In this document: piece by piece, positions 9,976 to 21,884 of the stretch
Layout of the letters: each line of letters opens with the position of its first letter
Numbering within the stretch: the stretch's first letter is position 1
Source: Helianthus annuus
Lineage: Eukaryota; Streptophyta; Magnoliopsida; Asterales; Asteraceae
Assembly (NCBI RefSeq): GCF_002127325.2
Contig: NC_035444.2
Span: 87,266,286-87,330,285, forward strand
Reading direction: 5' to 3'
DNA: 64,000 bases
Translations under genes and position numbers: made by a program
The notes under the pieces: model-generated
Told to the model about the DNA's origin: nothing
The model's input: the letters and a program-made list of their open reading frames with translations, nothing else
Database searches by the model: none

Positions 9976-10956
9976 TTTAGTTTTCATTTTTTTTTGTTAG
10001 TTACATATGACAATTAATGCCTAATTTTGCTAAGTACATCTTTCTCTTTACTTAACAAAAACTTAGCTAAAAATAACTATTTAAATTACTTTCACATAAA
10101 TTTTAGTGATTAAATAATTGATGAGTTTATAAAACATGAAAATTTACGAATAAGGCCCAAAATTTGTATCTCGCACAAGGCCAATTTTTTTTTTTTTTTT
10201 TTTATGATTTTCGTAGACGACCCTTTGCATGCCTTTGATTGAGCACTAAAGATGGTAGGACTACTATAGCACCACATTATCATCATCATCATACTCAGTA
10301 AATGCTACTAATACCAAAGTTAAGATAGGGTCTGAGGAGAGTAAGATGTAGACAGCCTTACCTATACCCCATAGGAATAGAGAGGTTGCTTCCTGTGAGA
10401 CCCCCGGCTCGATGGTAGTTTTGCATCAAACCTTGGATATAAGGCACATAACACTCGGCGATTAAGACAAAGGCCAATTAGTGCATGTACTCCCTTGTCA
10501 TTCGGCTGTCAACGCCAGCAGATGATGCATGATTAACCATCCTCCTCTTTTAACATTATTTTCACGAAATTAGTAAAATAACGCTAAAATTAGTGCACTT
10601 TCACTTTTACTCCCGAACGCTCACACATACATACATTATATGCACATACCGTCAGCGGGGCGTATACTATACTACCACACGACTAACTAAATTGCTTTAC
10701 CTAGATATGTAATTTATAGTCTTGAATATTCGTCATTTATTGAATTCTTTCAAATATCTTATGGGTATTTAGACCTTCAAAATAAATCTAAAATAACTAA
10801 GTATCGTTGAATATTCATCATTCATTGAATTCTTTCAAATATCTTCGGCTTCAGTTTGTAGGAACTTTTTCGAGTACTTTTTATTAGATTTGGAGAAAAG
10901 GCTAGTGACAAGGTCCTCAAGCCTTTCTCTTCCTCCTTATTGTTGTCGTTGGAAGT
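9976..10956. other. Spacer with dispersed-repeat debris
   Basis: No gene. At 10330-10445 there is a word series (GGGTCTGAGGAGAGTAAGAT, CCTTACCTATACCCCATAGG, AGAGGTTGCTTCCTGTGAGA) of the kind that recurs widely in plant genomes as a non-autonomous repeat, but I cannot name the family with confidence. A TTGAATATTCnTCATT...CTTTCAAATATCTT block occurs twice (about 10722 and 10807). Confidence 0.4.
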
Positions 10957-11837
10957 CTAGTTAGTTGTTTTGGGGTTGTTGAAAGTTGGATCGTTGGTTT
11001 TGATTTGGCTAGTTACTACCCCTCGAATCCCTCTAACCAAAGTTGGATTGATTTCTCCATTCGGGGTTGAAGGTGTTACCTTGACTACCCGGTGGACGAG
11101 GGCGATTATTGGGTAGTTTACCATTTCTGTTTGATTTTCCTCATCTGTCATAGAACTCCAGTTTTCGTGTGGCCCACCGCACCCTTCACAAGCCATAACT
11201 AAAGCATTCTTTTCTAATTCTGATTTTTTTTATTTTTGAAGATAGAGCTTCGATTTGGGATTGTAAAGAAGTATTTTCATCCACATTATGGGCTCTTTGG
11301 GCTCTATGGATTTTGAGCCCCAAGGGGTGTGCCACTGAAAACTGTTTTGAGCAATTTCTTCAATTTGATTATAAATTTCGGTGGGATGACGATAACCAAG
11401 GAGGTCCTCGGAGTTTGAGTCAAGAATTTGTCTTGTGTGTGGCAAAAGTCCATTATATAATGTGGAGACTTGTTGCCACACTTCTAAACCATTTTGAGGG
11501 CATTTCCTTAACAACTATTTGAACTTTTCCCAAGTTTAATACAAAGATTCCCCATCCTCTTAAGAATATGAATTAATTTCAATCATTAGTTTATTCGTTT
11601 TAGCGGGAGGAAAATATTTGTATAGAAATTTTGGGGCAAGTTCATCCCAAGTGTGGACGGATCCACTTGGGAGGGTATTGAGCCAGTCCTTGGCTCGGTC
11701 TTTCAGTGAGAATATGAACATACGGAGCCGGATGGCATCGTTGGAGGCCCTATTGATTCGAAAAGTGTCACATATTTCCAAGAAATCGGTAATATGTAAA
11801 TGGGGATCTTCGTCAGGTAGACCGTGAAAGGTGGAGG
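10957..11837 (-). pseudogene. gag: Athila/Tat-like retrotransposon gag, C-terminal part, split by an insertion
   Basis: This is the distal portion of a retrotransposon capsid gene whose first 39 codons lie at 21768-21884. Read on the minus strand it gives FHGLPDEDPHLHITDFLEIC, then a LRMFIFSLKDRAKDWLNTLP capsid block and KFLYKYFPPAKTNKL, all typical of the plant retrotransposon gag family. A further stretch with ...YNGLLPHTRQILDSN follows, and a CEGCGGPH zinc-finger start near 11190. At least three stops or frameshifts break it. The CxxCGGPH finger and the PBS type upstream (22423-22439) point to the Athila/Tat group. No pol follows below 10957, so the element is truncated there. Confidence 0.8.
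11833..11837. other. Target-site duplication of gypsy element 1, left copy (GGAGG)
   Basis: GGAGG precedes the LTR at 11838, and GGAGA follows the other LTR at 21768-21772. Four of five bases match, consistent with a 5-bp duplication plus one later change. Confidence 0.7.
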
Positions 11838-14357
11838 TGTCACACCCCCAAAATCCACATGCGGAGTACCACCGCTTGGAGGCGTGACTGACCAGGATCT
11901 TAGCCACCAATCACATTGAACTCATGAGTATATCGAAATAAAACTTTCATTTATTAATAATAGTGTTACAACGTTACAATATTTCACAGTTTACAACGGA
12001 AGCATATTCTATTCGTTAAATGTTTATAAACCACATATAAAGGCTCTAAGTCTTGTGTTGCGTTTCCATGTATCTCGACCCATGACCACTCCAGCTTCCC
12101 AGACAGCAAGTTCCATTGTTATGCACCTAGAGGCCTGCAAGGCATGTAATAACAAATCAACAACAAAGTTGAGCGAGTTCACAGTTGGGTGTTTGTTTTA
12201 AGTTGCTTACGAAAACTTTAGTTTGTCTTTAGTTGGCTTACTTGCCGTGGGGTTTACCCCATTGTTGAAATATGACTAACCAGTCTACCCTGTTTCCCAA
12301 ACATATCCATAGATGGTGGGGGCTTCCCATGTGAATTACCAGTTACCCTGTTTCCCAAACATATCCATAGATGGTGGGGGGCTTCCCATGTGAATTACCA
12401 GTTACCCTGTTTCCCAAACATATCCATAGATGGTGGGGGGCTTCCCCTGTGAACCACTAGACCATACCATATGGACTACTAACGAAATATAAGTTGTGCC
12501 CTGCATCAGTGTCTATCATCACTGACAGTTTGCCATAGTCCATTAGTACATGCCCGTTCGAACGACACGGTGTGAGATTTGTTAAACCTAATAGCGCTAT
12601 TAACTAATGATCCGCTCGCCATCGGCCTCGGCGATTAAGTCGATATAAAGAAGAGGGATTTCATGATAGAGTTTTGTCTAGTAAGTTAAGGTTGTTGTCC
12701 TACCCAAGGAGGACGAAGGTACTTAGTTCTACCCAAGGAGAATACGCAGGAGTTATAGTGGCATCCTACCCAAGGAGGATGGCCGTACATATCCTACGCA
12801 AGGAGGATATGTAGATTCCGTTTTAGTTTATTAACCCATTCCCAACCCTTGGGAATCCCATGCCTTGTAGAAAGTGTGAACTCACCTCGGTTTGCTCGGT
12901 ATGCTTAATTATTGATTCCAATTAGTCAGTCAAAGCCTATGGTATGCACGTATTCACAATCAGTTCACATAGTTCACGTTTAAATTATGATCATAGAGTA
13001 TAGTTCAAGTAACAAGCACCACATAACATTCAACAGTTCTTCATGTTCAGTCTATTCATTACATTGGTGACATACATTCACAGTGTGTACCATTAGAAAG
13101 ATCATGGTTAAACAAGCAACAGTCATTTTAGTTTGTAAGACATAATAATAGATGATTTACTGTACATGCTAAACACAACAGATTTCTTGTTCTTGATTAA
13201 TGACATTCAACCTTTACAACACATGAAATCAGGGAAACCCTCCTAATCTACTGTTCATGCAAAACTATTCGACGAAAAGGAGGTGCTCGACGATACTCCA
13301 TTATGACAAAACACTTTGTGTTTCGTCGAGTTGTCATGTGACGAAACTACCTAGTTTTGTCGGCTCCTCAGTCTCGTCGTTATCATCAGATAGTCACATA
13401 GGAACCCTAACTGCCGTCACCAGAACAATCATTAACCAATCATTCTATCAAATCGATCTAATACATATGATAGCTATGAACTCAAATTCGGCCATATAAA
13501 CAGTTTAGCTTCATCGATCAACATCATCTAGTACATATCAATAGTTCAGTAAATTCAATCATCAACAGAAACATGAGCAGTGAATGTAACCAATTACAAT
13601 CATAAACGACAGAATTATCAAACTTTCATAAGGACCACATCACATACAATCATTGGATTATCGGCACAACGATTCTAGACTCATAATGTTTACGAAAACC
13701 CTAACCTTACACATAAAATCATCACATAGTTATTACATCGAACCGTAGAGTTTTACACTAACCGTGATTGATGGAATTAACAAGTTGATCGATCTAGAGG
13801 GCTTCGAAAACACAAGATTGCCGTCGCTCAGAGGGAGAACTCTAGGATTTGAAATTTGATAACTGTTTAGCCTTTACGTAACCCTAAGTCGTTATATATA
13901 TTCTCGCATAAAAGTTGGGCCGTTACTGGGCTTCGCAGTAAACTGGGCTGACGAAACACGTGTTTCGTCGAAGTGTTAGTGACGAAACAACCCTGTTTCG
14001 TCGATTTCTGTTTCGTCGAAGTGGGTTATGGCGAAACGCCGTGTTTCGTCGAACTCATTCAGGTTTAAATAGTTTAAGTTTTTCAAACATGTTACATGTT
14101 ATATCAACAAACATATAGATGCGACAATCACAAAACGTCTCAACATATATCAAACACGTGTACAATTTCAAGGTAAACAAGTCGTGTAAGCAAACAACTA
14201 AACAATTAACGTGCAATTGATGCGAAGATGGAATCTTAGAAACTCGAGTTGTCACATTATCCCCAACTTGAAAGAAATTTCTTCCCGGATTTTAGCATGC
14301 GGTTACTGAGGAAGCTAGTTAAGTTGCGTGGTTTACTGGTTTTCCTGGGGTGTCACA
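11838..14357 (-). repeat. Gypsy element 1, 3' LTR (2520 bp)
   Basis: Starts TGTCACACCCCCAAAATCC and ends CCTGGGGTGTCACA on the plus strand, so the sense LTR runs TGTGACACCCC...GGTGTGACA. It contains three 58-59-bp tandem units beginning CCCTGTTTCCC (12288-12460), CCTACCCAAGGAGGA repeats (12698-12810), and clusters of the dyad words GTTTCGTCG and CGACGAAAC (13262-13380, 13950-14060). It differs from the other LTR by scattered substitutions only. Confidence 0.92.
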
Positions 14358-14396
14358 TCATTCCCCCGTTGATTTGGAATTTCGTCCCGAAATTCC
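14358..14396 (-). promoter_or_regulatory. Polypurine tract and upstream dyad of gypsy element 1
   Basis: On the minus strand the bases just before the 3' LTR read CAACGGGGGAATGA, a plausible plus-strand primer for reverse transcription. Immediately upstream is a dyad GGAATTTCG-GGA-CGAAATTCC (14376-14396). The same arrangement is seen in two other gypsy elements in this window. Confidence 0.65.
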
Positions 14397-14638
14397 GCAG
14401 TAGCTTCAACCTCAGTAGTAGTTGCATTGTTCTCAAACAACTGGGGATACTTGATTTCATTTGGTCTTCTCGTTCCCAGGTGAACTCTAGGCCACGACGG
14501 GAGTTCCAACAAACTCGAACAAGAGGTATTCTGGTGTGCTTGAGAACTTTAACGTCTCGGTCTGTGATTTCAACTGGTTCCGCGACGAATCATAACTGAT
14601 CGTCGATAGTGAGCTCCTTCAAAGGAACTACGAGGGTC

Positions 14639-14902
14639 TCATCTGACAAACACTTCTTCAGATTTGACACATGAAAAACGTTGTGAACTCCACCTGAGTT
14701 CTGCTGGTAGGTTCAGTTTGTAGGCCACCTTGCCTATTTTCTCGAGGATTTCGAAAGGTTTAACATATCGCGGTTTGAGTTTCGTCCCGTATACCAAAGC
14801 AAAGTACACCTTCCCAAGGTGAGACTTTAGGTAGTACTCGATCCCTAACTTGGAACTCGAACGGTTTCTTGCGCTTAAGAGCGTAGCTTTTCTAACGGTC
14901 AC
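14639..14902 (-). pseudogene. Gypsy element 1, integrase C-terminal remnant
   Basis: The minus-strand reading contains TKLKPRYVKPFEILEKIGKV followed by AYKLNLPAEL. This is the conserved integrase C-terminal stretch (K-L-x-P-R-Y-x-G-P-F-E-I...VAY-L-LP) of plant Ty3/gypsy elements, with K replacing the usual G. It sits just before the 3' LTR, the expected place for the end of pol. Frameshifts on both sides prevent a longer reading. Confidence 0.7.
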
Positions 14903-16698
14903 GAGCCACCGCCATTCATAGTCTTACCTGAGCAATCTCCTCGGTTGTAACTACTACAAGCTCTGGGCTAGTGATTTGGCCGCCGCCAACCTCTGCCCAA
15001 TAGAGAGGTGATCGGCATTTACGTCCGTATAATGCCTCAAGCGAAGCAGCTTGGATGCTGGTGTGGTAGCTGCTGTTATACGAAAACTCCACTAAATGGA
15101 GGGGTCTTCCCCAATCATTGCCAATGTCGGTTTCACATGCTCGAAGGGTGTCTTCAAGAGTTTAGATGGTGTGTTCAGTCTGTCCATCCGTCCATGGATG
15201 ATATGTTGTGCTCATGTCTAAATGCGAGCCAAAGGATTTGTGCATTGCTTGCCACAAATCAGATGTAAATCGTGGGTTGCGAGTAGAGGTAATGAAGGTT
15301 GGCACCCCGCGCCTAGCGACCGCTTCCTTAAGATAGATGACTGCGTGTGTAGAAACTTATCCTTTTCTTTGATGGTTAGAAAGTGTGCTGGTTGTGCAAA
15401 ACAATCAATGAGTGTCCATGTGCTGTTTCCGTTTCAGGTTGTAAGTAGACTGTCGACCAAATCCATGGCAGTCTGTTCTTATTTTTAAGCGAGTGTTGCT
15501 GGTTGCTGATGCTACACCTTGACTTTCCCCAAGTCGATCCACCATTCAGATACTTGGCTAGATGAGCTTTCATGTCCAATTACCATTACAGGGATGTAAA
15601 TCCTGACGCCTCTCAGCAAAACCCAGACGGCTAGAATGTCAACACTGGTGTGCTTGCTCAACGCGAGTTCCCTTCAGTTGCCGTGTAATGAGCCCCGCAT
15701 TCGTTTCTATGAGGTAGCGAGTATCGTCCGACTTGCCAAAGGTGGCTTCTCCATGCCCCGCATGAGTTCAACATGAAAATCCTCTTCCTTCAGTTCTCCA
15801 GTTTGAACAGAGCGAGTCTGATACTGGTAAGTTAGAGTCGATGATGAGCCGCAGAGCTCGTGTATGTTCAGGTTTCGCAGTCGTATTCCTCCAGAAGTTC
15901 CATCAAGCGATGCCATTGTATGCTTTAGCTTTTTCGAACATAGGTACATGGGAGGCCCTTGTGGTCGGTCTAAAGAACGCATCTGGTACCGTTCAAGCTT
16001 GCCTCCATCCCAAAATCCCATAGCCACGGTTTTCACCGCTAGTCGTGCGTGTCGCGCAGTTCCTCGTTCAAACTCCATCATGTCTGCCATCACTCTCTCG
16101 TGTTGCGTCGATGTGCAGCTGGGACTCTGATTTGGACTATAAGGATAAAACACTGAATCACCCGCATCTCCGGGTAAAACGATGCTCAGAGCATTGCAGA
16201 GTCGGGATTCGAAAGCTGAAATGACGTCCTCCTGTACCGTCTTTCACGAAGACAACACCCTGCTATGCTAGAGAGATTTAAGCTGCGCGACCTTCGCAAA
16301 TCTTGTGATTTATCTGCGATATCATCAAGTAAGACTAAGAATTTACTGTATCCACGAAAGACTTTCTGGTGTCGATCAGTTCCAACCAAGACGGATCTCA
16401 GCGTGATCCACGTGCATTTTCACTTTGCTGATTATATATCCAAAAGGTACCTCTCTAACCCAGAGATTTCATTTAACAGGACCTCGAGCAGAGTGGCTCC
16501 TCCCCCGGAAGCCCTAAAATAAGACACAAATGCCACCCATGGCGTTCCATTCTCCTGGTCAGGATTCAGAATGTTGTCAACAAATGCGGTCGATTCATGT
16601 GATTCCCAGAAGCTGCTGGTGTGTCGGTTAACTCAATGGTCATGGTGTATAACGTTGAAATGGCTGCATTACGTTTGACATGCTGTTCTTAAGAGCAT
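14903..16698 (-). pseudogene. Gypsy element 1, presumed RNase H/integrase region, highly degenerate
   Basis: By position this should encode RNase H and the integrase core. A minus-strand frame of 148 codons (15707-16153) and several shorter frames exist, but I could not recognise the DDE integrase motif or the RNase H catalytic words with confidence. The open frames may be chance readings of frameshifted pol. Confidence 0.4.
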
Positions 16699-17016
16699 TC
16701 ACCCTTTGGATCCCCATCTGTCGATAGTTCGTTCACTAGCCAATCCCCGAATGGAAGCTTGTTCCTCACAACTGGTCGACAGGTTGTCAATACGTGGTCG
16801 ATGCGAACGGTTCCTGATTGTCACCTTGTTGAGTTCCCGATAATCAGTACACCTACGAAAAGGTTTCTCTTCACGGTATAGCGAGAGCTCCTTACAGCAA
16901 GAACTAGATCCGATGAAACTCAAGCCCAATAATTCCTGGAGTTGATTAGGCAATTCCTGTAACCTTCCTAGTGTAAGACAATAAGATTTACTAGTAACAA
17001 GGGCTATCTCTGACAT
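16699..17016 (-). pseudogene. Gypsy element 1, reverse transcriptase remnant
   Basis: Minus-strand reading LPNQLQELLGLSFIGSSS and CTDYRELNKVTIRNR match the fingers of Ty3/gypsy RT (normally ...[12 protein letters not shown]...C-DYR-LN). The polymerase YxDD/F-DD motif is not found, because the frame is lost after the PRID word. The usual SPWGAPVLFVKKKDGS stretch is replaced by unrelated sequence, so the copy is inactive. Confidence 0.75.
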
Positions 17017-17552
17017 GATACCGATATGATATTACACCTGACGATGGGAGGGTAAACCTGACAGTTCTTCTTGTAGTACTTAGGGAGAATCATGAGCAAT
17101 TGGTGGATCCTATAGGATCGGTTTTGACATCGTACGATTGCGTAACGAACGTTCGACGTGCGGAATCCATGAACGTGCATGACCGAACACACAAGAACGT
17201 ACTAATGACGTGATTCAATTGGATAATATGTCGTGTACAAAGCCGAGAATCACGTGGAGAAAACTTTCTCTCTCTATACTTTCTCCCTCTAAGCTTAGAT
17301 CTCCTAAATCTCCAAATGAGCAAAGTCTTACAAATGATGACATAACTCTCCTATATATAGCCCTTGGAATTAATGAGACTTCTCATTAATTACCAAAATG
17401 CCACCTTGCTACTTCTATTTAATTATTACAATATAAAGCTCGTTTTGAACTGTTTCTCGCTACGGCTCGGATTGACGAAGGCGATAGACATTACTGCACT
17501 AACAGATCCTCGATCCTCCTTTCCTTAGCCTTGACATCAGTAACGAGTGCTA

Positions 17553-17801
17553 TCATTGCGGGGTAATCCTTCCATAAACGCTCCTAGATTTCCTTGCTGA
17601 AATGACGCTAGCCGCTGTACCACTCTGGCACGTTAGAACAGATAACAATTCTCCACACAAAGTTTTCTCCTCACTGGGTGTATCTGCGTGATATCTGGAT
17701 AACCAATCCACACGGACCACTGCATCAAAACTAGCAAGAGTAGTAGAAGGATGGTCGACGTCGAACACTAATCCCACAAGGTCGAGTTTGCATTCCAACA
17801 A
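17553..17801 (-). pseudogene. Gypsy element 1, protease C-terminal remnant
   Basis: The minus-strand words SFDAVVRVDWLSRYHAD correspond to the conserved FD-(V/I)-(I/V)-x-G-MDWLS-Y-A segment that follows the retroviral-type aspartic protease in plant gypsy pol. The G-M of the consensus reads R-V here. The catalytic D-S-G region upstream is not recognisable. Confidence 0.7.
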
Positions 17802-19233
17802 TCATATGAGGTTTCAGTGAGCTTGACACCTGCCGATCCCACAGCAGGTTCGGTTTCAAGAAGTATCAGGGTTGAACAAAACAGTGACGAAGCGATTTGT
17901 TACTAAAAATGTATAGGCCACCATGTTGTTACAATCTTGGCGTCGCCCATGCCAACTCTAAATGCCTTTCCAAGAGCATCACTTCTGGTGTTGTTGTTTT
18001 CATTACAAAAATTCCAAGTACTGTCGTTGTTCCCTTGATCGTTAACCTCTTAACTTAACTACGGCCAACCCATGATGTAGGCTCCTTTATTTCCTTACTG
18101 AAAGCTAGGGTTACGAGCACCTTGTTGTCATTGTGACTGCTGACTCCAATGTCATTGCTCGAAACAAGCCCTACGATTCTTCACCATCATAGTCCATCTT
18201 TTCACATCCTGAGCCGCGTCCTAAAGCGCTACTCACTGTGCTGGCTGTTACACATACCACACTAAGGTCAATTATCACCACTTATGCCTCGATTGATTCG
18301 TAGGTGTTGACTCCCATGGGCCGCCAACAAGGGTTAAGGATTCGATTAATGCCAATCCGCTGGTGTTTATTGCCGGTAATCAAGGTCATCAAAGTGCTGA
18401 GGTCGGTAAAGTGCTACGCTCATCCTCCTGTCCATCGATGTTGCAAGTGGTTCGAGTAATGCACAGTATGTTGCGGGAGTGTTGCAGGAGTGATCGCACT
18501 TCAGAATCTGAGGCGTCGATACGTTAAGTTCCAGCAAGCGAAAAAGGTGAGGAAGATATCGATCAATCATTCGACGCGGCGACATCCAACACATGGATGT
18601 TCGTATAAGCACCTAACATTCTACATGGTTCGTTGAGTTCAGATGGGTGCGCAGGTAACACTCGATAGCATCGAGTTTCTAAAGGGTCCAGAGATAAATG
18701 AATAGTTCACGTTCGAGTTTGAGTAGGGGACAATTACTGCTATGACCCCTATAGGTTTGTTATGTTTCACATCGATCAAATATCGGCACGGAACCCCTTT
18801 TCCACTTGTTAAGCCTCACTAGGACTCACATGCACCCCACATTATTATTATGTGTGCACCCACAATAATATTGTGATTTGCATGCCTATCTCAGCTCCTC
18901 TTAACTCATGTCAAATGGTTCCTCCAACTCAAGGAGCAAACAAAGAGTATCACGAAGCGTAAGTCATGAAGTTTCAGGGAAATACCACCCTATCAGTCAC
19001 ATAACACATGCAAGTATACGTGAATTCATATTTTCGTGCTAAACGTGCAATCACATGTAATATTATATGTAGGTGTTCACTAGTTATGCAGTACAATGAG
19101 TATACGAGAGACGAACCTTGCTATCTGGAGCTGAGTGTCATGGTTGTATTCACGTCTTCAGAACTTTTCGGTTATAGTCTGGTTTTACAAAAACGTTTTC
19201 CCCCTTCTTAAAACCAAGTTCACTATAACCAAT
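17802..19233 (-). pseudogene. Gypsy element 1, presumed gag region
   Basis: The segment between the primer-binding site and protease is where gag belongs. Near 18180 the minus strand reads ACFEQ-stop-HW, a plausible ruin of a CCHC zinc knuckle (normally CxxCxxxGHxxxxC). No capsid motif is recognisable. Confidence 0.4.
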
Positions 19234-19246
19234 GGCTCTGATACCA
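19234..19246 (-). other. Primer-binding site of gypsy element 1 (tRNA-iMet type)
   Basis: On the minus strand TGGTATCAGAGCC lies three bases inside the 5' LTR. It is complementary to the 3' end of initiator methionine tRNA, the usual primer of plant gypsy elements, and fixes the element's orientation. Confidence 0.9.
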
Positions 19247-19249
19247 ATC

Positions 19250-21767
19250 TGTCACACCCCCAAAATCCACATGCGGAGTACCACCGCTTGGAGGCGTGAC
19301 TGACCAGGATCTTAGCCACCAATCACATTGAACTCATGAGTATATCGAAATAAAACTTTCATTTATTAATAATAGTGTTACAACGTTACAATATTTCACA
19401 GTTTACAGCGGAAGCATATTCTATTCGTTAAATGTTTATAACCCACATATAAAGGCTCTTAGTATTGTGTTACGTTTCCATGTATCTCGACCCATGACCA
19501 CTCCAGCTTCCCAGACAGCAAGCTCCATTGTTATGCACCTAGAGGCCTGGAAGGCATGTAACAACAAATCAACAACAAAGTTGAGCGAGTTCACAGTTGG
19601 GTGTTCGTTTTAAGTTGCTTACGAAAACATAGTTTGTCTTTAGTTAGCTTACTTGCCGTGGGTTTACCCCATTGTTGAAATATGATTAACCAGTTTACCC
19701 TATTTCCCAAACATATCCATAGATGGTGGGGACTTCCCATGTGAATTACCAGTTACCCTGTTTCCCAAACATATCCATAGATGGTGGGGGGCTTCCCATG
19801 TGAATTACCAGTTACCCTGTTTCCCAAACATATCCATAGATGGTAGGAGGATTCCCCTGTGAACCACTAGACCATACCATATCGACTACTAACGAAATAT
19901 AAGTTGTGCCCTGCATCAGTGTCTATCATCACTGACAGTTTGCCATAGTCCATTAGTACATGCCCGTTCGAACGACATGGTGTGAGGTTTGTTAAACCTA
20001 ATAGCGCTATTAACTAATGACCCACTCGCCATCGGCCTCGGCGATTAAGTCGATATAAAGAGGAGGGACTTCATGATAGAGTTTTATCTAGTAAGTTAAG
20101 GTTGTTGTCCTACTCAAGAGGACGAACGTACGTAATTCTACCCAAGGAGAATACACAGGAGTTATAGTGGCATCCTACCCAAGGAGGATGGCCGTACATA
20201 TCCTACCCAAGGAGGATATGTAGGTTCCGTTTTAGTTTATTAACCCATTCCCAACCCTTGGGAATCCCATGCCTTGTAGAAAATGTGAACTCACCTCGGT
20301 TTGCTCGGTATGCTTAATTACTTGATTCCAATTAGTCAGTCAAAGCCTATGGTATGCACGTATTCACAATCAGTTCACATAGTTCACGTATAAATTATGA
20401 TCATAGAGTATAGTTCAAGTAACAAGCACCACATAACATTCAACAGTTCTTCATGTTCAGTCTATTCGTTACATTGGTCATATACATTCACAGTGTGTAC
20501 CATTAGAAAGATCATGGTTAAACAAGCAACAGTCACTTTAGTTTGTAAGACATAATAATAGATGATTTACTGTACATGCTAAACACAACAGATTTCTTAT
20601 TCTTGATTAATGACATTCAACCTTTACAACACATGAAATCAGGGAAACCCTCCTAATCTACTGTTCATGCAAAACTATTCAACGAAAAGGAGGTGCTCGA
20701 CGAAACTCCATTATGACGAAACACTTTGTGTTTCGTCAAGTTGTCATGTGACGAAACTACCTAGTTTCGTCGGCTCCTCAGTCTCGTCGTTATAATCAGA
20801 TAGTCACATAGGAACCCTAGCTGCCGTCACCAGAACAATCATTAACCAATCATTCTCTCAAATCGATCTAATACATATGATAGCTATGAACTCAAATTCG
20901 GCCATATAAACAGTTTAGCTTCATCGATCAACATCATCTAGTACATATCAATAGTTCAGTAAATTCAATCATCAACAGAAACATGAGCAGTGAATGTAAC
21001 CAATTACAATCATAAACGACAGAATTATCAAACTTTCATAAGAACCACATCACATACAATCATTGGATTATCGGCACAACGATTCTAGACTCATAATGTT
21101 TACGAAAACCCTATCCTTACACACAAAATCATCACATAGTTATTACATCGAATCGTAGAGTTTTACACTAACCGTGATTGACGGAATTAACAACTTGATC
21201 GATCTAGAGGGCTTCGAAAACACAAGATTGTCGTCGCTCAGAGGGAGAACTCAAGGGTTTGAAATTTGATAACTGCTGAGCCTTTACGTAACCCTAAGTC
21301 GTTATATATATTCTCGTATAAAAGTTGGGCCATTACTAGGCTTCGCAGTAAACTGGGCCAACGAAGCACCTGTTTCGTCAAAGTGTTTGTGACAAAACAA
21401 CCCTGTTTCGTCGATTCATGTTTTGTCGAAGTGGGTTTTGGCGAAACACTCTGTTTCGTCGAACTCATTCAGGTTTAAACAGTTTAAGTTTTCCAAACAG
21501 GTTACATGTTATATCAACAAACATATAGATGCAACAATCACAAAACGTCTCAACATATATCAAACACGTGTACAATTTCAAGGCAAACAAGTCGTGTAAG
21601 CAAACAACTAAACAATTAACGTGCAATTGATGCGAAGATGGAATCTTGGAAACTCGAGTTGTCACATTATCCCCAACTTGAAAGAAATTTCGTCCCGAAA
21701 TTTAGCATGCGGTTACTGAGGAAGCTAGTTAAGTTGCGTGGTTCACTGGTTTTCCTGGGGTGTCACA
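19250..21767 (-). repeat. Gypsy element 1, 5' LTR (2518 bp)
   Basis: Near-identical partner of 11838-14357, with the same three-unit tandem block (19698-19870) and the same GTTTCGTCG/CGACGAAAC clusters (20690-20800, 21360-21465). About 100 bp inside its sense start is an internal copy of the dyad plus polypurine tract plus TGTGACA arrangement (21660-21703). Confidence 0.92.
21660..21703 (-). promoter_or_regulatory. Second dyad-polypurine-TGTGACA module inside the LTR
   Basis: On the minus strand this reads AAATTTCGGGACGAAATTT (dyad, 21685-21703), CTTTCAAGTTGGGGATAA and TGTGACA (21660-21666). It has the layout of a gypsy 3' junction (dyad, purine-rich tract, LTR start) but lies about 100 bp within the LTR. 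The partner LTR has the same at 14250-14291, with a mutated dyad. Confidence 0.7.
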
Positions 21768-21884
21768 GGAGAAATTTTGGACCATTTGAAGTAGATGGGG
21801 TCGAAGCTCAAAGTTATTAGCATGGACATTTGGCGAGTTAATAGCGACTCCAAGATTACCAACCGTAGGCCGTAAGTAATCCAT
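21768..21884 (-). pseudogene. gag: Athila/Tat-like gag, N-terminal 39 codons
   Basis: On the minus strand an ATG at 21884 opens a frame reading MDYLRPTVGN... and NNFELRPHLLQMVQNFS, then stops being gag at the LTR boundary 21767. The continuation FHGLPDEDP is found at 11832 on the far side of gypsy element 1. The NNFELRPHLLQMVQ block is the usual entry into the capsid domain of Athila-type gag. One gene was therefore cut in two by the insertion. Confidence 0.8.

Larger units (their letters stand above)
11838..21767 (-). mobile_element. Ty3/gypsy element 1, 9.93 kb, complete but decayed
   Basis: Two near-identical LTRs (11838-14357 and 19250-21767), a tRNA-iMet-type primer site next to the right LTR and near-perfect 5-bp duplications define a whole element read on the minus strand. 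Its 4.9-kb interior holds remnants of gag, protease, RT and integrase in that order. It lies inside an older gag gene: joining the flanks across it restores the gag frame. The coding part is far more damaged than the LTR pair is divergent, which suggests it moved in trans as an already defective copy, or that the coding decay has another cause. Confidence 0.9.

Noticed and set aside
10330..10445. Named SINE family
   Set aside because: The words look like a common plant dispersed repeat, but I cannot name the family reliably or see both ends.
12288..12460. Regularly spaced repeats resembling a CRISPR array
   Set aside because: The 58-59-bp units are directly adjacent with no unique spacers, occur identically in both LTRs of a retrotransposon, and the DNA is eukaryotic. 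The same holds for the 55-bp units at 46735-47047 and 53476-53788.
15707..16153. 148-codon minus-strand frame as a real gene
   Set aside because: It lies in the pol region of a heavily decayed gypsy element, has no domain I recognise, and plus-strand frames of similar length overlap it.
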